From assembly GCA_020853525.1 (NCBI GenBank), contig JADYYS010000019.1, positions 47,876 through 111,875 of the forward strand: DNA of 64,000 bases. The letters run 5' to 3'. The notes under the pieces are model-generated. The model ran no database searches, was not told where the DNA came from, and saw only the letters and a list, made by a program, of their open reading frames with translations. Positions 24,591 through 35,407 of the stretch are shown in pieces (within the stretch, counting starts at the first letter, position 1; every line of letters starts with the position of its first letter). The position numbers and the translations under genes were made by a program. The stretch comes from Ardenticatenales bacterium. GTDB lineage: Bacteria > Chloroflexota > Anaerolineae > Epilineales > Epilineaceae.

Positions 24591-25526
24591 CTACGCTTCC
24601 CGCATGACGTTGCGCAAGATGAACCCGACGTTCTCGGGCCGCTCCGCCAGGCGCCGCATGAAGTACGGGTACCACTGCCGGCCGTACGGCACGTACACCC
24701 GCATCCGAAATCCGTCGCCGGCCAGCTGGCGCTGCAGATCGCGGCGGATGCCGTACAGCATCTGGAACTCGAATGCGTCGCGCGGCACGCCGTGCTGCGC
24801 GGCGAAGGACTTCGCGCTGTCGATCATCGCCGGGTCGTGCGTCGCCACGGCGGCATACGTGCCGTTCGCGCGCGCGTCGTCCGCCATCAGGCGCGTGATG
24901 AGCGCGGTGTAGGCGGCGTCGACCTCGGCCTTGTCCTGGAACGCGATCTCGTCCGGCTCGAGGTAGGCACCCTTCACGATCCTGACGTGCGCGCCCGCGG
25001 CAGCCAGCGCATCGGCGTCGGCGGCCGTGCGACGCAGGTAGGACTGGATCACGATGCCCAGGTGCGGGAACTGCGTGCGCGCGGCATGGAAGATCCGCAG
25101 CGTGCGCGCCGTGTACGGCGAGCCCTCCATGTCGATCCGGACGAACACCGGCGGCGACTTCGTCGCCGCCCGCTCCAGGATGCGCGTGAGCTGCTCGACG
25201 GCCACATCGTCGCCAAGATCGAGGCCGATGGCGGTCAGCTTGAGCGAGATGCCGCTGTGGATGCCGGCCGCCCGGATGGCATCGACGGCCGCGATGTAGG
25301 CGTCGGCCGATGCCGCGGCCTCCGCCAGCGTGGCGACGTTCTCGCCGAGGTAGTCCAGCGTGGCGGACAAGCCCTCCCGGTTCAGGGCCTGGACGACGGC
25401 GACGGCCTCGTCCACGGTTCGCCCGGCCACGAAGCGGCGCGCGCCGCTCCATGCCAGCGGGCTCTCCGTCATGAAGCGGGCCAGCCGCTTCGAGCGCGAT
25501 AGGGCGAGCAGGGCCTGGCGCATCAT
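24591..25526 (-). CDS. Proline dehydrogenase (monofunctional)
   Basis: 311 residues, the size of monofunctional PRODH. It oxidises proline to pyrroline-5-carboxylate with FAD and passes electrons to quinone. Visible signatures are ISLKLTAIGLDLG, VRIDMEGSPYT, VRIVKGAYLEP, EFQMLYGIRRDLQRQLA and the substrate-binding C-terminus YPYFMRRLAERPENV. The start is either ATG at 25526 or GTG at 25532; the latter has a GGGGG run six bases upstream. No pyrroline-5-carboxylate dehydrogenase gene is adjacent. Confidence 0.92.
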   Translation of the reverse strand: MMRQALLALSRSKRLARFMTESPLAWSGARRFVAGRTVDEAVAVVQALNREGLSATLDYLGENVATLAEAAASADAYIAAVDAIRAAGIHSGISLKLTAIGLDLGDDVAVEQLTRILERAATKSPPVFVRIDMEGSPYTARTLRIFHAARTQFPHLGIVIQSYLRRTAADADALAAAGAHVRIVKGAYLEPDEIAFQDKAEVDAAYTALITRLMADDARANGTYAAVATHDPAMIDSAKSFAAQHGVPRDAFEFQMLYGIRRDLQRQLAGDGFRMRVYVPYGRQWYPYFMRRLAERPENVGFILRNVMREA

Positions 25527-25532
25527 CGGCAC

Positions 25533-25886
25533 GCGATCCCCCCAGTGTGGCGATTCGCCGGCGTTGCGACCAACCGGCGCAAAGACCAAGTCGGGATGCG
25601 GATCGGCCGGTCGGCGTGGCGGGCGATTGTAGACCGGCCCGCGTCGGAACGCGACGCCGAGAGGAACTTCGCCGGGCGCGTGTAACCTTCCCGGCCGCAT
25701 GCGTGTCACCATCCCCTAGGATCGCGCCAGCCATGCACGAGCGGCCGGTCCTGCGGATCGATTCAAGCGGAGCGGCGCGTGGCGCCACGTGTCAGTCACG
25801 GCGCGCCGTTCCGGTTCCCCCCTTCGTGCTCGCGGTCGCGGCCATTGGTCGCGACCGCGACACTTAACAGGGCATGACGTGTCCGG
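25533..25886. other. Intergenic stretch between SDR and proline dehydrogenase genes
   Basis: About 350 bases without a credible gene. The SDR side holds a hairpin (see 25830-25860). GAGAGGAACTTC near 25660 and GATTGTAGA near 25622 are the only promoter-like pieces seen. Confidence 0.55.
25830..25860. terminator. Hairpin after the Nudix-SDR pair
   Basis: A perfect 11-bp stem tcgcggtcgcg/cgcgaccgcga with a nine-base loop, 26 bases downstream of the SDR stop on the minus strand. No U-tract. Confidence 0.5.
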
Positions 25887-26663
25887 TCACGCGCGCACGT
25901 TCGACCGCTTGAACACCCGCTCCGGCACCAGCCGCACGACGACGGTGACCGGTCCCCACCACCACGGCACGTATGCCACGTCGACCCGCCGGCGCAGCGC
26001 GCGGTAGGTCAGCGTACCCGCCCGCTCGGCGCCGACGAACCACGGACCGCCGCGCTTGTGCGCCGTCATCGGCGTCCGCACCGGGCCTGGGCGGATATCC
26101 ACGACGGCGACGCCCGACGGGTGAAGGCGGCTCCGCAACCCCTGCAGGTAGGTGCTCACGGCCGCCTTGGCCGCACCGTACAGGTAGTTCTCGCGCCGGC
26201 CGCGCTGGCCGGCCACGCTCGTGATCACGCCGATCGTCCCGCCGTGCGCCGCCTCCATGTGCGCCGCGAGCGGCACGAGCAGCGCCAGGATGCTGGAGGC
26301 GTTCGCGTCGAACGCCCGCAGCGTGGCGCCGACGTTCCGATCGCACGCCGCCTGGTCCGGCAGGACGCCGTGCGCAATCAACGCGACGTCGATCCGGCCG
26401 AGCGCACCGGCCGCCGCGGCGATGATGTCGTCGCGTTCCTCGGCCGACAGGACATCGACGACGATGGCGGTCACGTCGGCCGCGCCCGCCGCCCGCAGTG
26501 CGCTCGCCACCCCGTCCAGCTTGGCGCCGTCGCGCCCCGTGACGACGAGGCGCGCACCCAGCGCGGCGTAGTGCCGGGCGACGACGGCCGCGATCGCCGA
26601 CGTCGCGCCGACGATGAGGACGCCGGGCGCCGCCCGTGCCGCAGCCGGCATGGGCGGCGTCAC
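25887..26663 (-). CDS. Short-chain dehydrogenase/reductase, DprE2-like
   Basis: 258 residues of the classical SDR fold. The dinucleotide-binding motif reads GATSAIAAVVARHYA, then DVLSAEER, and the catalytic set Ser in ITSVAG with YLYGAAK (Tyr-x3-Lys). The motif wording and C-terminal YVPWWWGPVTVVVRLVPERVF resemble DprE2-type reductases of sugar-lipid precursors, but substrate is not proven. GTG at 26663 is chosen because it overlaps the Nudix stop (GTGA); an ATG at 26651 is an alternative. The coupling suggests one operon with the Nudix gene. Confidence 0.82.
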   Translation of the reverse strand: MTPPMPAAARAAPGVLIVGATSAIAAVVARHYAALGARLVVTGRDGAKLDGVASALRAAGAADVTAIVVDVLSAEERDDIIAAAAGALGRIDVALIAHGVLPDQAACDRNVGATLRAFDANASSILALLVPLAAHMEAAHGGTIGVITSVAGQRGRRENYLYGAAKAAVSTYLQGLRSRLHPSGVAVVDIRPGPVRTPMTAHKRGGPWFVGAERAGTLTYRALRRRVDVAYVPWWWGPVTVVVRLVPERVFKRSNVRA

Positions 26664-27331
26664 GCGAGGCCCATAGCCGTGGCCGCCGTGTTCGACGCCG
26701 CGCCGGCGGTCCTTTCGACGGTCCCTTCGGCTGCCCCTTCGGCAGTTCCTTCCCGGAAGATCCGCTCGATCTTGTCCGCCGCGCGACCGATCCCGGCGTC
26801 GCACCGCCGCCGCGCCTCGTCGAGGTCGACCCAGGCCAGTGCGTGGCTTTCCGCCTCGACGTGCGCCACGGCGGCCGGCCGCGCGGTCGTGAGGAGGAAC
26901 CGCAGGTCGAAGTGCAGGTGGGCCGGTTCGGCGCCGGCGGGCGGGATGGGATGCACGTCGACATCCAGCAGGCGCGGTCGGCCTGCCGGGTCGCAGACGG
27001 CGGGGTGGAACGCCAGATCGTCCAACCCGGATTCCTCGATGGCCTCGCGCAGCGCGACGGCCGCCGCGTCCGCTTCGTCCTCCGCGTGCCCGCCGAGCTG
27101 CAGCCAGAGGCCGAGCCGCCGGTGATGCACCAGCAGCAGCCGCCCGCCGCCGTCGACGATGAACGCCGAGCCCGTGAGGTGACCCGGCATGGTGCGGCGA
27201 TCGAACGGCTCCGTGGCGGCATCGACGAAGGCGCGGATGCGCGCCAGGCTGTCGGCTTCGGCGCCGTCGGCGGGGCGGTGGGCGGTCAGCATCGCGTCGA
27301 GGACGGCGCGATCGGCGGCGGAAATGGGCAT
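26660..27331 (-). CDS. Nudix hydrolase
   Basis: 223 residues. The Nudix helix contains REAIEESGL, giving the catalytic REUxEExGU core that binds magnesium and cleaves X-linked nucleoside diphosphates. The first Glu of the full GX5EX7REUXEEXGU box is Ala here, although acidic residues lie just before it. A GLWLQLGGHAEDEADAA strand-loop precedes it. The N-terminal 45 residues form a helical extension, and the C-terminus is Thr/Ala-rich. It is translated together with the downstream SDR. Confidence 0.85.
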   Translation of the reverse strand: MPISAADRAVLDAMLTAHRPADGAEADSLARIRAFVDAATEPFDRRTMPGHLTGSAFIVDGGGRLLLVHHRRLGLWLQLGGHAEDEADAAAVALREAIEESGLDDLAFHPAVCDPAGRPRLLDVDVHPIPPAGAEPAHLHFDLRFLLTTARPAAVAHVEAESHALAWVDLDEARRRCDAGIGRAADKIERIFREGTAEGAAEGTVERTAGAASNTAATAMGLA

Positions 27332-27378
27332 CGTGGCTCGCTTTGGTGCGGCTGGGTGCGCAAGTGTAGTCGATGCAA

Positions 27379-27458
27379 TGCCGACAGCCGTCGACTGCCG
27401 CCGACAGCTGCCGACTGGCGCCGAGCGCAGCCGACTGCCGCCGAGCGCAGCCGAGGGA
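27379..27458. repeat. Four-copy 20-bp imperfect tandem repeat
   Basis: Four consecutive 20-base units; the last two share the 16-mer CGCCGAGCGCAGCCGA exactly. The array lies between the Nudix start and the 3' end of the large membrane-protein gene. Confidence 0.75.
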
Positions 27459-27468
27459 GCGGCGCGGT

Positions 27469-30387
27469 TCACGGCCCGGACGCGACCGGGATGCGCACGG
27501 CGTCGCTCGGCAGCCGGCCGTCCGCGCCCGTCGCCGGCAGGCGCGCTCCGTCGACCGGTGTGTAGAGGCCGAGCTCGACGTGTTCGGCGACCGCCGCGCC
27601 GTCCGGCAGGGGGATCGTGACGCGGTCGACGATGATGTCGCCGCGCCGCCAATCGCCGGTCGGCGCGTCGCCGGCCGCGGGCGGGCCGTCGAGCTGGGCG
27701 ATCGGTGCGCCCGAAGCGTCGAGCACGTGGCGGAAGACCGTGGCGTCGAACCCGATCGTCCCGGCGGCCCGCCAGACCAGCGTCACTTCGATCGCGCGTG
27801 CGCCGGCCGGGCCGGTCACACGGCCGGCGTCCGCCGCCTCGAGGACGACCAGGTCGCCGAAGTGCAGGGGCAACCGCGCCGCGGCGGGCCTATCGTCACC
27901 GTCGTCGGGCGCCACGGGCAGGACCGTCGGGTCCATCCGCCGCCGCGGGTCGATGCGAACCTCGCGGAGTGTCACGATGTCGCTGCCGTCGACCGCCGTG
28001 AGACGGCGCCCCGTGTCGTCGTCGAACAGCCCGGCGATGAGGCGCGCCGTGATCGGGCCGGCATCGGGCGGCAGCGTCAACCGGTGCGCGTCGACGATGA
28101 AGCGATCCGTCGGCCACGTGCGGGTCGGTCGACCGCCCGGATCGGTGGACGTGTGGTTGGCGACGACGCCGGCGGTGCCCTTCGTCACCAGCTGAACGAA
28201 CGGGCGATAGCGCTTGTCCGTCGGGCGCAGCGCGCGCCAGAAGAGCCGCACGTCCAGTGTGCCGCCGGCACGGATGACGTCCGGGGCGTCGAAGCCGAGC
28301 AACTCGAAGGCAGGGGCGCCGGCGCCGTCGCCGAGCGCGACGTGCAGCGGCACGTCCATCGACGCAGGCGAGGCGACGGGCGATCGCGGGGCCAGGATCG
28401 TGGATCGGGGCAGGACGACGGCGCCCGCCGTCCCCGCGGCAACGAGGCCGACGGCCAGGGCGACGCGCGCACGTGCGCTGAGGTCGTCGCCGTCCGGCCC
28501 GCGCCCGCCGTCCGTCCCGCCCCCGCCGTCGCCCGGCGGCGTCGCGCGGCGCCGCACGAACGGCGCGATGCCCACGGCCAGCGCGACGAGCCACGCGATC
28601 ATGCTCACCACGCCCGCCCCGCGGGCAAGCGCCGTCCCTGTGAACCGGGCCACGACGTGGCGTTCGTCGGCAGATGCCGGCAGCGAGACGACGAGCGCGC
28701 CGTCGTCGTCGGCGTCGCGCTCGTTGCGCACCGCCCGTCCGTCGACCGTCGTCCGCCAACCCGGGAAGCCGAGCTGCCGCAGGCGGAGCACCGCCGCCGG
28801 GCCTGGACCGACGACGATCCGGCTGTCGTGGCGGCCGACGGGCTCGGTGACCGCGGTCAGGCCGGCGGGCAGCCGCGCTCGGTCGACATCGACCCACCAC
28901 CGGCCCTCGGCGTACGCGGCGAGGGCGGCGTCGGACGGCGGCGCGGCGAGATCCACCTTGGCCCCGTGGGGCAGGTACTCCATCGAGCTCGTCGTCCCGA
29001 CCGGCGCGTCGCTCTGGCGTTCGGCCCGCACGGCCGCGCGTGCCGTCGCGTCGGCGAGCGGTGCGGCGGCGCGGATCGGCACAAGCCACGGCAGCGCGTT
29101 CATGCCGAGCACCGTCAGGCCGATCGCCAGGCCCGCCGCTCGCCGATGCGCGGGGAGCCAGAGCAGCGCCGCCCCGGCCGCAACCGCCAGCAGCGGCTCG
29201 GCGACGGCGAGCACGCGCCACGGGAACTGCACGAGCCCGATCAGTTCGGAGCTGCGCCACAGCGGTGCGGCGAACGGCAGCGTGAGCAGCGTCGCGCCGA
29301 CGCCGATCGCCGTGAAGCCGACGATTCGGCGGACGTCCGTCGACCATCGCCGCCGCGTCGTCGTGACGGCCGCCAGGCCGGCGAGTGCAAGCAGGGCCGG
29401 AACGGTGCCCCACCCGTGGTGGAACGGCCACGAGTGCGCCGTCCGATCGATGCGGCCGAGGGGACGGACGAGGTCGAGGACGGGCACGAGCGACGTCGAC
29501 GCGTCGAACATCCCGCTCCCGGCCTTGTCGAGCTGGACCCGCGATGCGTCGACGACGGCCGGGAGCCAGTAGACGGCGCCGAGAAGGGCCGCGATCGCCA
29601 GGCCGCCCGTGACGGCAAGGGCAGACCGTGCGAGATGGCCGCCGGCGCGCGTCGATGGGGTCGGACCAAGCGGCGGAGCAAGTCGGAGCGTGGTGGCCGA
29701 CGGGCCCGTACGCACGGGCGATGTCGTTCTGAGCGGCAAGAGGCACTCGATAACAGCCAGTGCGCCGACGAGCGGCAGCACAAGGACCGTCGTCACGTGG
29801 TGCGTGAGCGCGATGAGCGCCAGCGGGACGCCGAACCGGACTGCCGTTGCCACCGTCGGCGCCCGCGCCGCCGCCACCGCGCCGGCGAGCGCCCAGGGTA
29901 CGAGCGCCACGGCGAGGAGCTGCGGCACGTTGCCCTGCACGTGCACCTCGAACAACCGAACCGGGCTGAACGCCGCGACGCCGGCTGCGAGCAGCGCGGC
30001 GGACGCGGGCAGCGCGGTGCGTGCCAAGCGGTAGGTGCCGGCGGCGGCGAGCGCCCAGGCAGCAGCGATCAGCGCGACATGGGCGGCGTGTGGTCCGACG
30101 CCGGCGGCGATGAGCGCAGCGGCCGCGAGCGGCGCGCCGGGCGGGTAGAAGTGGTGGATCGGATAGCCCCAGCCCTGGACGAAATGGGGAGCCCATCGCG
30201 GCCAGCCGGGCGCGGCGGTGAACAGGTAGGCCACGGAGAGGGCGCGGTGGACGTGCAGCACGCCGTCGACGGTGGCGGGCAGGCCGTTGGCGAGGGCGAT
30301 GACGGCGGGAGGGAGGGCGAGGAGGGCGGCGACGAGAGGGTTGGCGAGGCGGTTGGGACGATCGGCGAGGCGGGGTCGACGGCGCAT
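27469..30387 (-). CDS. Large polytopic membrane protein, PTPS-related (PF10131-like)
   Basis: 972 residues. About twelve membrane segments fill the first 650 residues, followed by an exported beta-rich region. The loop after the first membrane segment carries DGVLHVHRA, then GWPRWAPHFVQGWGYPIH and HFYPPGAPL. These match the family named after 6-pyruvoyl-tetrahydropterin synthase, now viewed as GT-C-like membrane proteins, possibly glycosyltransferases. The donor would be a lipid-linked sugar. The ATG at 30387 is preferred to a TTG 18 bases upstream. No polysaccharide operon surrounds it. Confidence 0.75.
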   Translation of the reverse strand: MRRRPRLADRPNRLANPLVAALLALPPAVIALANGLPATVDGVLHVHRALSVAYLFTAAPGWPRWAPHFVQGWGYPIHHFYPPGAPLAAAALIAAGVGPHAAHVALIAAAWALAAAGTYRLARTALPASAALLAAGVAAFSPVRLFEVHVQGNVPQLLAVALVPWALAGAVAAARAPTVATAVRFGVPLALIALTHHVTTVLVLPLVGALAVIECLLPLRTTSPVRTGPSATTLRLAPPLGPTPSTRAGGHLARSALAVTGGLAIAALLGAVYWLPAVVDASRVQLDKAGSGMFDASTSLVPVLDLVRPLGRIDRTAHSWPFHHGWGTVPALLALAGLAAVTTTRRRWSTDVRRIVGFTAIGVGATLLTLPFAAPLWRSSELIGLVQFPWRVLAVAEPLLAVAAGAALLWLPAHRRAAGLAIGLTVLGMNALPWLVPIRAAAPLADATARAAVRAERQSDAPVGTTSSMEYLPHGAKVDLAAPPSDAALAAYAEGRWWVDVDRARLPAGLTAVTEPVGRHDSRIVVGPGPAAVLRLRQLGFPGWRTTVDGRAVRNERDADDDGALVVSLPASADERHVVARFTGTALARGAGVVSMIAWLVALAVGIAPFVRRRATPPGDGGGGTDGGRGPDGDDLSARARVALAVGLVAAGTAGAVVLPRSTILAPRSPVASPASMDVPLHVALGDGAGAPAFELLGFDAPDVIRAGGTLDVRLFWRALRPTDKRYRPFVQLVTKGTAGVVANHTSTDPGGRPTRTWPTDRFIVDAHRLTLPPDAGPITARLIAGLFDDDTGRRLTAVDGSDIVTLREVRIDPRRRMDPTVLPVAPDDGDDRPAAARLPLHFGDLVVLEAADAGRVTGPAGARAIEVTLVWRAAGTIGFDATVFRHVLDASGAPIAQLDGPPAAGDAPTGDWRRGDIIVDRVTIPLPDGAAVAEHVELGLYTPVDGARLPATGADGRLPSDAVRIPVASGP

Positions 30388-30490
30388 GGGGGTAGGGTAG
30401 CGCAAGGCAACCGGCAGCGGGCGATCGGGGGCAGGGTCTCGGACGTTGATGATTGGCCGCAGCGCAGCCCGACGGCGCCGCCGGGCGTCC

Positions 30491-32821
30491 TTACGGCACC
30501 GCCAGTCCGAGATACGTCGCCGGATCCGTCCGCCGACCGCCGCGGTCCGCGGTCGGATAGTCGTTGACGAGGACGACGACCGGGCCGTCGGCGGTCACGA
30601 CGGCGCCGCCGAACGTGCCGTCGCGGAGCGCCGGAACGGCAGGCGGCCACCAGTTGACGGAGTCATCCGGCTCGATCGTGGCCTGGCAGACCGTGCAGCC
30701 GGTGACGGCGCGCGAATCACCCGATCTCGGGTCTGTCACGCTGAACGCGATCTCGACCTCGACCGGGTCGAGTCCCGGGTTCATCACCTGGATGCCCGTC
30801 GAGAGCCCGACGTGATTGCGGCGCCAGAGCGGCATCGCGACCTGTCCCGCCGCCTCGCCAGCCCCTTGCGCGACGAACGCCGAGAGGAGGACGTCGGCGG
30901 CGCCGTCCACCGTGGTGGCGTCGTAGGCCATCGCGACGACGCGCTCGTCGGCACCGGAAGTCGTGATCCGGGCAGACCCGAAGCAGTTCGTCGGCACGTT
31001 GTGCCCACCGCCCGGCGTCTGTCGGAAGACGCGGCGGCCGCCGGCCGGGACGACGGTCGGCGGATGGTGGAACGTCGCGCCGCGGCAGACCGGGGAGGCC
31101 GCATCGTTGAAGGCGCCCGTGAACGCGATCGTGACCTCGACGTCGCTCGTACTTGGGTTGACGACGACGATGCGGGTGCTCAGCGTTTCACGCGCCCGCA
31201 CGCCGCGCTGGGCGCTGCGAAAGAGGGGCACGATGAGGTCGTTGGCCGCCGCCGCGTCGGGCACGCCCTCGAACGCCGCGACCGTACGCGGCTGGAGCGC
31301 GGCCGGCTCGCCGACTTCCCAGACCTGAACGGCCAGCGGCGAGCCGTCGCTCTCGACGGCGAGCCAGCCCTCGAACGGACCGAGCGGCTGGAACGCAGCC
31401 TCGAAGTCCGCCCAGATTCGCCGCGTTGTCCCGACCGGCAGGCGGAACCGCGTCGCCGTCGCCACCGGTGCGCCGTCGACGGTGGTGTGGAGGGTCGCGA
31501 CAACCTCGGCGTCCCGCGTGCCGGCGTTGGCGACGGCCGCCATCGAGCTCCGCCCGAGCGTCCGCCGCACGAAGCTCGGCACGAGAACGCGGCGTGACGG
31601 CAGCGGGCTGCCGGCGATGCCCGCGCCGCCGTCGTCGAACCAGTCCGTGCGCACGATCGCTCCCAGGGCGGCGTCGGACGAGACGCGCAAGCCGAACAGG
31701 CTCGGGGCGGCGCCGATGGGGTCGAGTACGGTCGGCAGGTAGACGTTCGGCGCCCCGAGGACGTCGGCGAAGAGGTCGAGCGTCAGCACCTCGGCGCCGT
31801 CCTCGTCGACGAGGACGGCCGTCAGGTCCGTCGGCAGCGCGGACAGGTTCTGCAGCTGGATCCCGCTCTGAACGTTGGCCGGGGCGTGCCACCGCCCATA
31901 GGCGGCGAACGGCAGGATCTGGCCCGGCGCAAGAGCGGGGGGCGGCAGCGTGCCGGTCGGCTCGGGCACGGTCGTCGGCGTGGCGCTCGGCGCAAGGGTC
32001 GACGACGGCATCGGCGTCGCGCTTGCCGCTGCGGTCGGCGCGCTGGAGGGCGTCGGCGGGGCGGTCGTCGTTGCGGTGCGGCTGGCGGTCGGCGCGGCGG
32101 TCGGCGCGGCGGTGGATGTCCGGCCGGCCGTTGCCGTTGCCTCGGCCGTCGGCTCCGGCGTGTCGGTGGCCGGTGGACCGCTCGTCGCCGTCGACGGCGC
32201 GTCCGTGGCCGGGTTCGTGGCGGTTCGTGTCGCCGTGCGCGTGCGCGATGCGGTCGGCGAGGCGCTCGCGGCCGGCGTGGAGGACGCCGTCGGCGTGCCG
32301 CTCGGCGTCACGAGCGGGTTCGGGCCGACGGTCGGCGAGCGGGTGGCCGTGGGCGAGGCGGACGCGGTGAACGTCGGCGTCGGCGCGGTCGTCGCCGTCA
32401 TCGTCGGCGTGACCGTTGGCGCGACCGTCGCGGTGACCGAGGCGGTTGCGGTGACGGTGGTCGTTGGGGTGACGGAGACCGTCGGCGTCAGCGTCACGGA
32501 TGGGCCGAGGGAGAGCGTCGGCGTCACGGCGGGCGTGCCGGTGGGCGTGCCGGTGGACGGCAGTGGGGCGGCGAGGGTCGGGGTCGTCGTTACGGTCGAC
32601 GAAACGGGCGCGAACGCTGCCGGTGCCGCGGCGTCGATCCCGACGCGCGGTCGGCGTGCGGATCCCTCCAGACCTGCACTGCGCGCGGCGAGGGATGTGC
32701 CCGGGCGGACAGCGGCCGCCACCAGCGCGGCACCGGCCGCGCCGAGGAGCGCGGCCGCGCCGAGGGCGCCGCCGATCCTCGAACTCCACAACGCCGCGGC
32801 GGGTCGGTGCGAACGGATCAC
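30491..32821 (-). CDS. Exported Thr/Pro-rich surface protein with beta-domain tail
   Basis: About 776 residues. A hydrophobic N-terminus (ALGAAALLGAAGAALVAAA) is followed by about 220 residues of Thr/Pro/Ser-rich low complexity (for example VTLTPTVSVTPTTTVTATAS). Next comes PGQILPFAAYGRW, then about 430 residues with repeated beta-sandwich-like patterns such as NLSALPTDLTAVLVDEDG and VVVNPSTSDVEVTIAF. The style is a stalked adhesin-like protein. GTG at 32821 is preferred because GAGGAG lies seven bases upstream; an ATG at 32854 is an alternative. It diverges from the M20 peptidase gene. No catalytic motif is seen. Confidence 0.72.
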   Translation of the reverse strand: MIRSHRPAAALWSSRIGGALGAAALLGAAGAALVAAAVRPGTSLAARSAGLEGSARRPRVGIDAAAPAAFAPVSSTVTTTPTLAAPLPSTGTPTGTPAVTPTLSLGPSVTLTPTVSVTPTTTVTATASVTATVAPTVTPTMTATTAPTPTFTASASPTATRSPTVGPNPLVTPSGTPTASSTPAASASPTASRTRTATRTATNPATDAPSTATSGPPATDTPEPTAEATATAGRTSTAAPTAAPTASRTATTTAPPTPSSAPTAAASATPMPSSTLAPSATPTTVPEPTGTLPPPALAPGQILPFAAYGRWHAPANVQSGIQLQNLSALPTDLTAVLVDEDGAEVLTLDLFADVLGAPNVYLPTVLDPIGAAPSLFGLRVSSDAALGAIVRTDWFDDGGAGIAGSPLPSRRVLVPSFVRRTLGRSSMAAVANAGTRDAEVVATLHTTVDGAPVATATRFRLPVGTTRRIWADFEAAFQPLGPFEGWLAVESDGSPLAVQVWEVGEPAALQPRTVAAFEGVPDAAAANDLIVPLFRSAQRGVRARETLSTRIVVVNPSTSDVEVTIAFTGAFNDAASPVCRGATFHHPPTVVPAGGRRVFRQTPGGGHNVPTNCFGSARITTSGADERVVAMAYDATTVDGAADVLLSAFVAQGAGEAAGQVAMPLWRRNHVGLSTGIQVMNPGLDPVEVEIAFSVTDPRSGDSRAVTGCTVCQATIEPDDSVNWWPPAVPALRDGTFGGAVVTADGPVVVLVNDYPTADRGGRRTDPATYLGLAVP

Positions 32822-33077
32822 CCTCACGCTCCTCGTCGAGCCTCGTGCGGCCATGCCATCGGTTTCGGACGCGCCGGTGTCACGCAGGTGGTCGTCGAGC
32901 CGGCCGACGTCCGGTCGATCGGCTTCCGGCCGGCAGATGTCACAAATCTCGGCATCTGGCACGAACCTCGGTACTGGGAGTGAAGACGCCCGTCGTGAGC
33001 CGGCGATACGTCGCGCGCTATACTCCAGCGCTTCCCGGTCGGGCGGCGAGCACCGGCCGGCGTTCCGGTATCGCCGG

Positions 33078-34409
33078 ATGGACACCCGGATGGACACAGG
33101 GGACCGAAGAATCGTGCAACCGCTCGAAACGTCAACGACCGTCACCTCCGGTGCGAACGCCGCGGCCCTGCCGGATGCGCTGCGCAGCCACCTCGAGGCG
33201 CGCCTGCCGGACTACATGGCGCTGCTGAAGGAGATGGTCGACATCAATAGCTTCACCCGCAATCCGTCGGGCGTCAACCGCCTGGGCGAGTTGACGGCGC
33301 GGCGGTTCGTCGACCTCGGATTCGATGCCGAGACCGTCGCGAGCGGCAACCCGGCGTACGGGAGCCACGTGGTGCTCACGCGATCCGGCACGAGCGGCCG
33401 GAAGATCGGTCTCGTGACGCACCTTGACACCGTGTTTCCCGCCGACGAGGAGGTCGCCAACGGCTTTCGGTTCCGCGTCGAGGGCGACCGGATCTACGGC
33501 CCGGGGACGGTGGACATCAAGGGCGGCACCGTGCTGATCTTCATGGTCATGGATGCGCTTCGCGCCTGCGCGCCTCACGTATTCGAGGCCCTGACGTTCG
33601 ACGTGCTGCTCGACGCCGCCGAGGAGGCGATGTCGCCCGATTTCGGCACGTTGATGGGCGATCGACTGGCCGGGCCCGCCAACGACAGCGTGGCGTGCCT
33701 GGTGTTCGAGGGCTGTCGGGTGAGCGACGAGGGCTGGCAGCTCGTGACGCGCCGCAAAGGGATGGCGGTGGCCAGCATCACGGTGGAGGGCCGCGGTGCG
33801 CATGCCGGCGGGGCACACGGGCAGGGCGCGAACGCGATCGTCCAGCTGGCCCGTCTGATCGACCGCGCGGCCGCGCTGTCGGACCCGGCGCGCGGCCTGA
33901 CGGTGAACGTCGGCACCGTGACCGGCGGCACGGTGACGAACCGCGTGCCGCATCACGCGCGCGCCCGGCTCGAGATGCGCGCCGAGGATCCGACGGTCCT
34001 GGCCGAAGCCGTCGAGCACGTGCTCGGGCTCGGTGCGCACGTCGACGTCGCGACGGCCGACGGCACCTTCACGTGCCGCGCCGACGTGCAGATCGAGTAC
34101 GACATGCCGGCCTGGCCGACGAACCCGGGCACCGAGCGCCTTTACCGAATCTGGGCCGAGACCGCCGGCGAGGTCGGCGTGACCGCCGCCCCCGAGGCGC
34201 GCGGCGGGCTCTCGGACGGCAACTGGACGTGGGCGTTCGTGCCGACGCTCGACGGCCTCGGACCGCACGGTGACAACCTGCACTGCAGCGAGCTCGATCC
34301 GGCCGCCGGCAAGACACCGGAGTATGCGACGGCCTCGTCGTTCGTGCCGAAGGCGATCTGGAACGCGCTGGCGCTGTGCCGGTTGGCGGCGGAGGAGGGA
34401 GTGGTGTGA
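33078..34409 (+). CDS. M20A-type metallopeptidase (glutamate carboxypeptidase-like)
   Basis: About 443 residues. Metal ligands and catalytic residues are visible: His and Asp in VTHLDTVFP, Asp in [10 protein letters not shown], Glu-Glu in DAAEEAMS, and the C-terminal His in NLHCSELD. The dimerisation domain carries [13 protein letters not shown]. It resembles carboxypeptidase G2, releasing C-terminal Glu or similar residues. The start is uncertain among ATG 33078, ATG 33090 and GTG 33114. The stop is one base before the crotonase-fold gene start, so they are co-expressed. Confidence 0.87.
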   Translation: MDTRMDTGDRRIVQPLETSTTVTSGANAAALPDALRSHLEARLPDYMALLKEMVDINSFTRNPSGVNRLGELTARRFVDLGFDAETVASGNPAYGSHVVLTRSGTSGRKIGLVTHLDTVFPADEEVANGFRFRVEGDRIYGPGTVDIKGGTVLIFMVMDALRACAPHVFEALTFDVLLDAAEEAMSPDFGTLMGDRLAGPANDSVACLVFEGCRVSDEGWQLVTRRKGMAVASITVEGRGAHAGGAHGQGANAIVQLARLIDRAAALSDPARGLTVNVGTVTGGTVTNRVPHHARARLEMRAEDPTVLAEAVEHVLGLGAHVDVATADGTFTCRADVQIEYDMPAWPTNPGTERLYRIWAETAGEVGVTAAPEARGGLSDGNWTWAFVPTLDGLGPHGDNLHCSELDPAAGKTPEYATASSFVPKAIWNALALCRLAAEEGVV

Positions 34410-34410
34410 G

Positions 34411-35259
<849 letters not shown>

Positions 35260-35407
35260 TCGCCGGCCAACGGCTCAGGTCGTCGCGGCCCGGTTCGGCG
35301 CAGGCGCCGGCGCGGCGGCATGCGGCGGCGCGGGTCGGCATTCGGCTATGATGGTGCGGCCCCCGCGACGTTTCCCTTCCGCTGTCCCTTCCGTTGGAGT
35401 CACCCCA

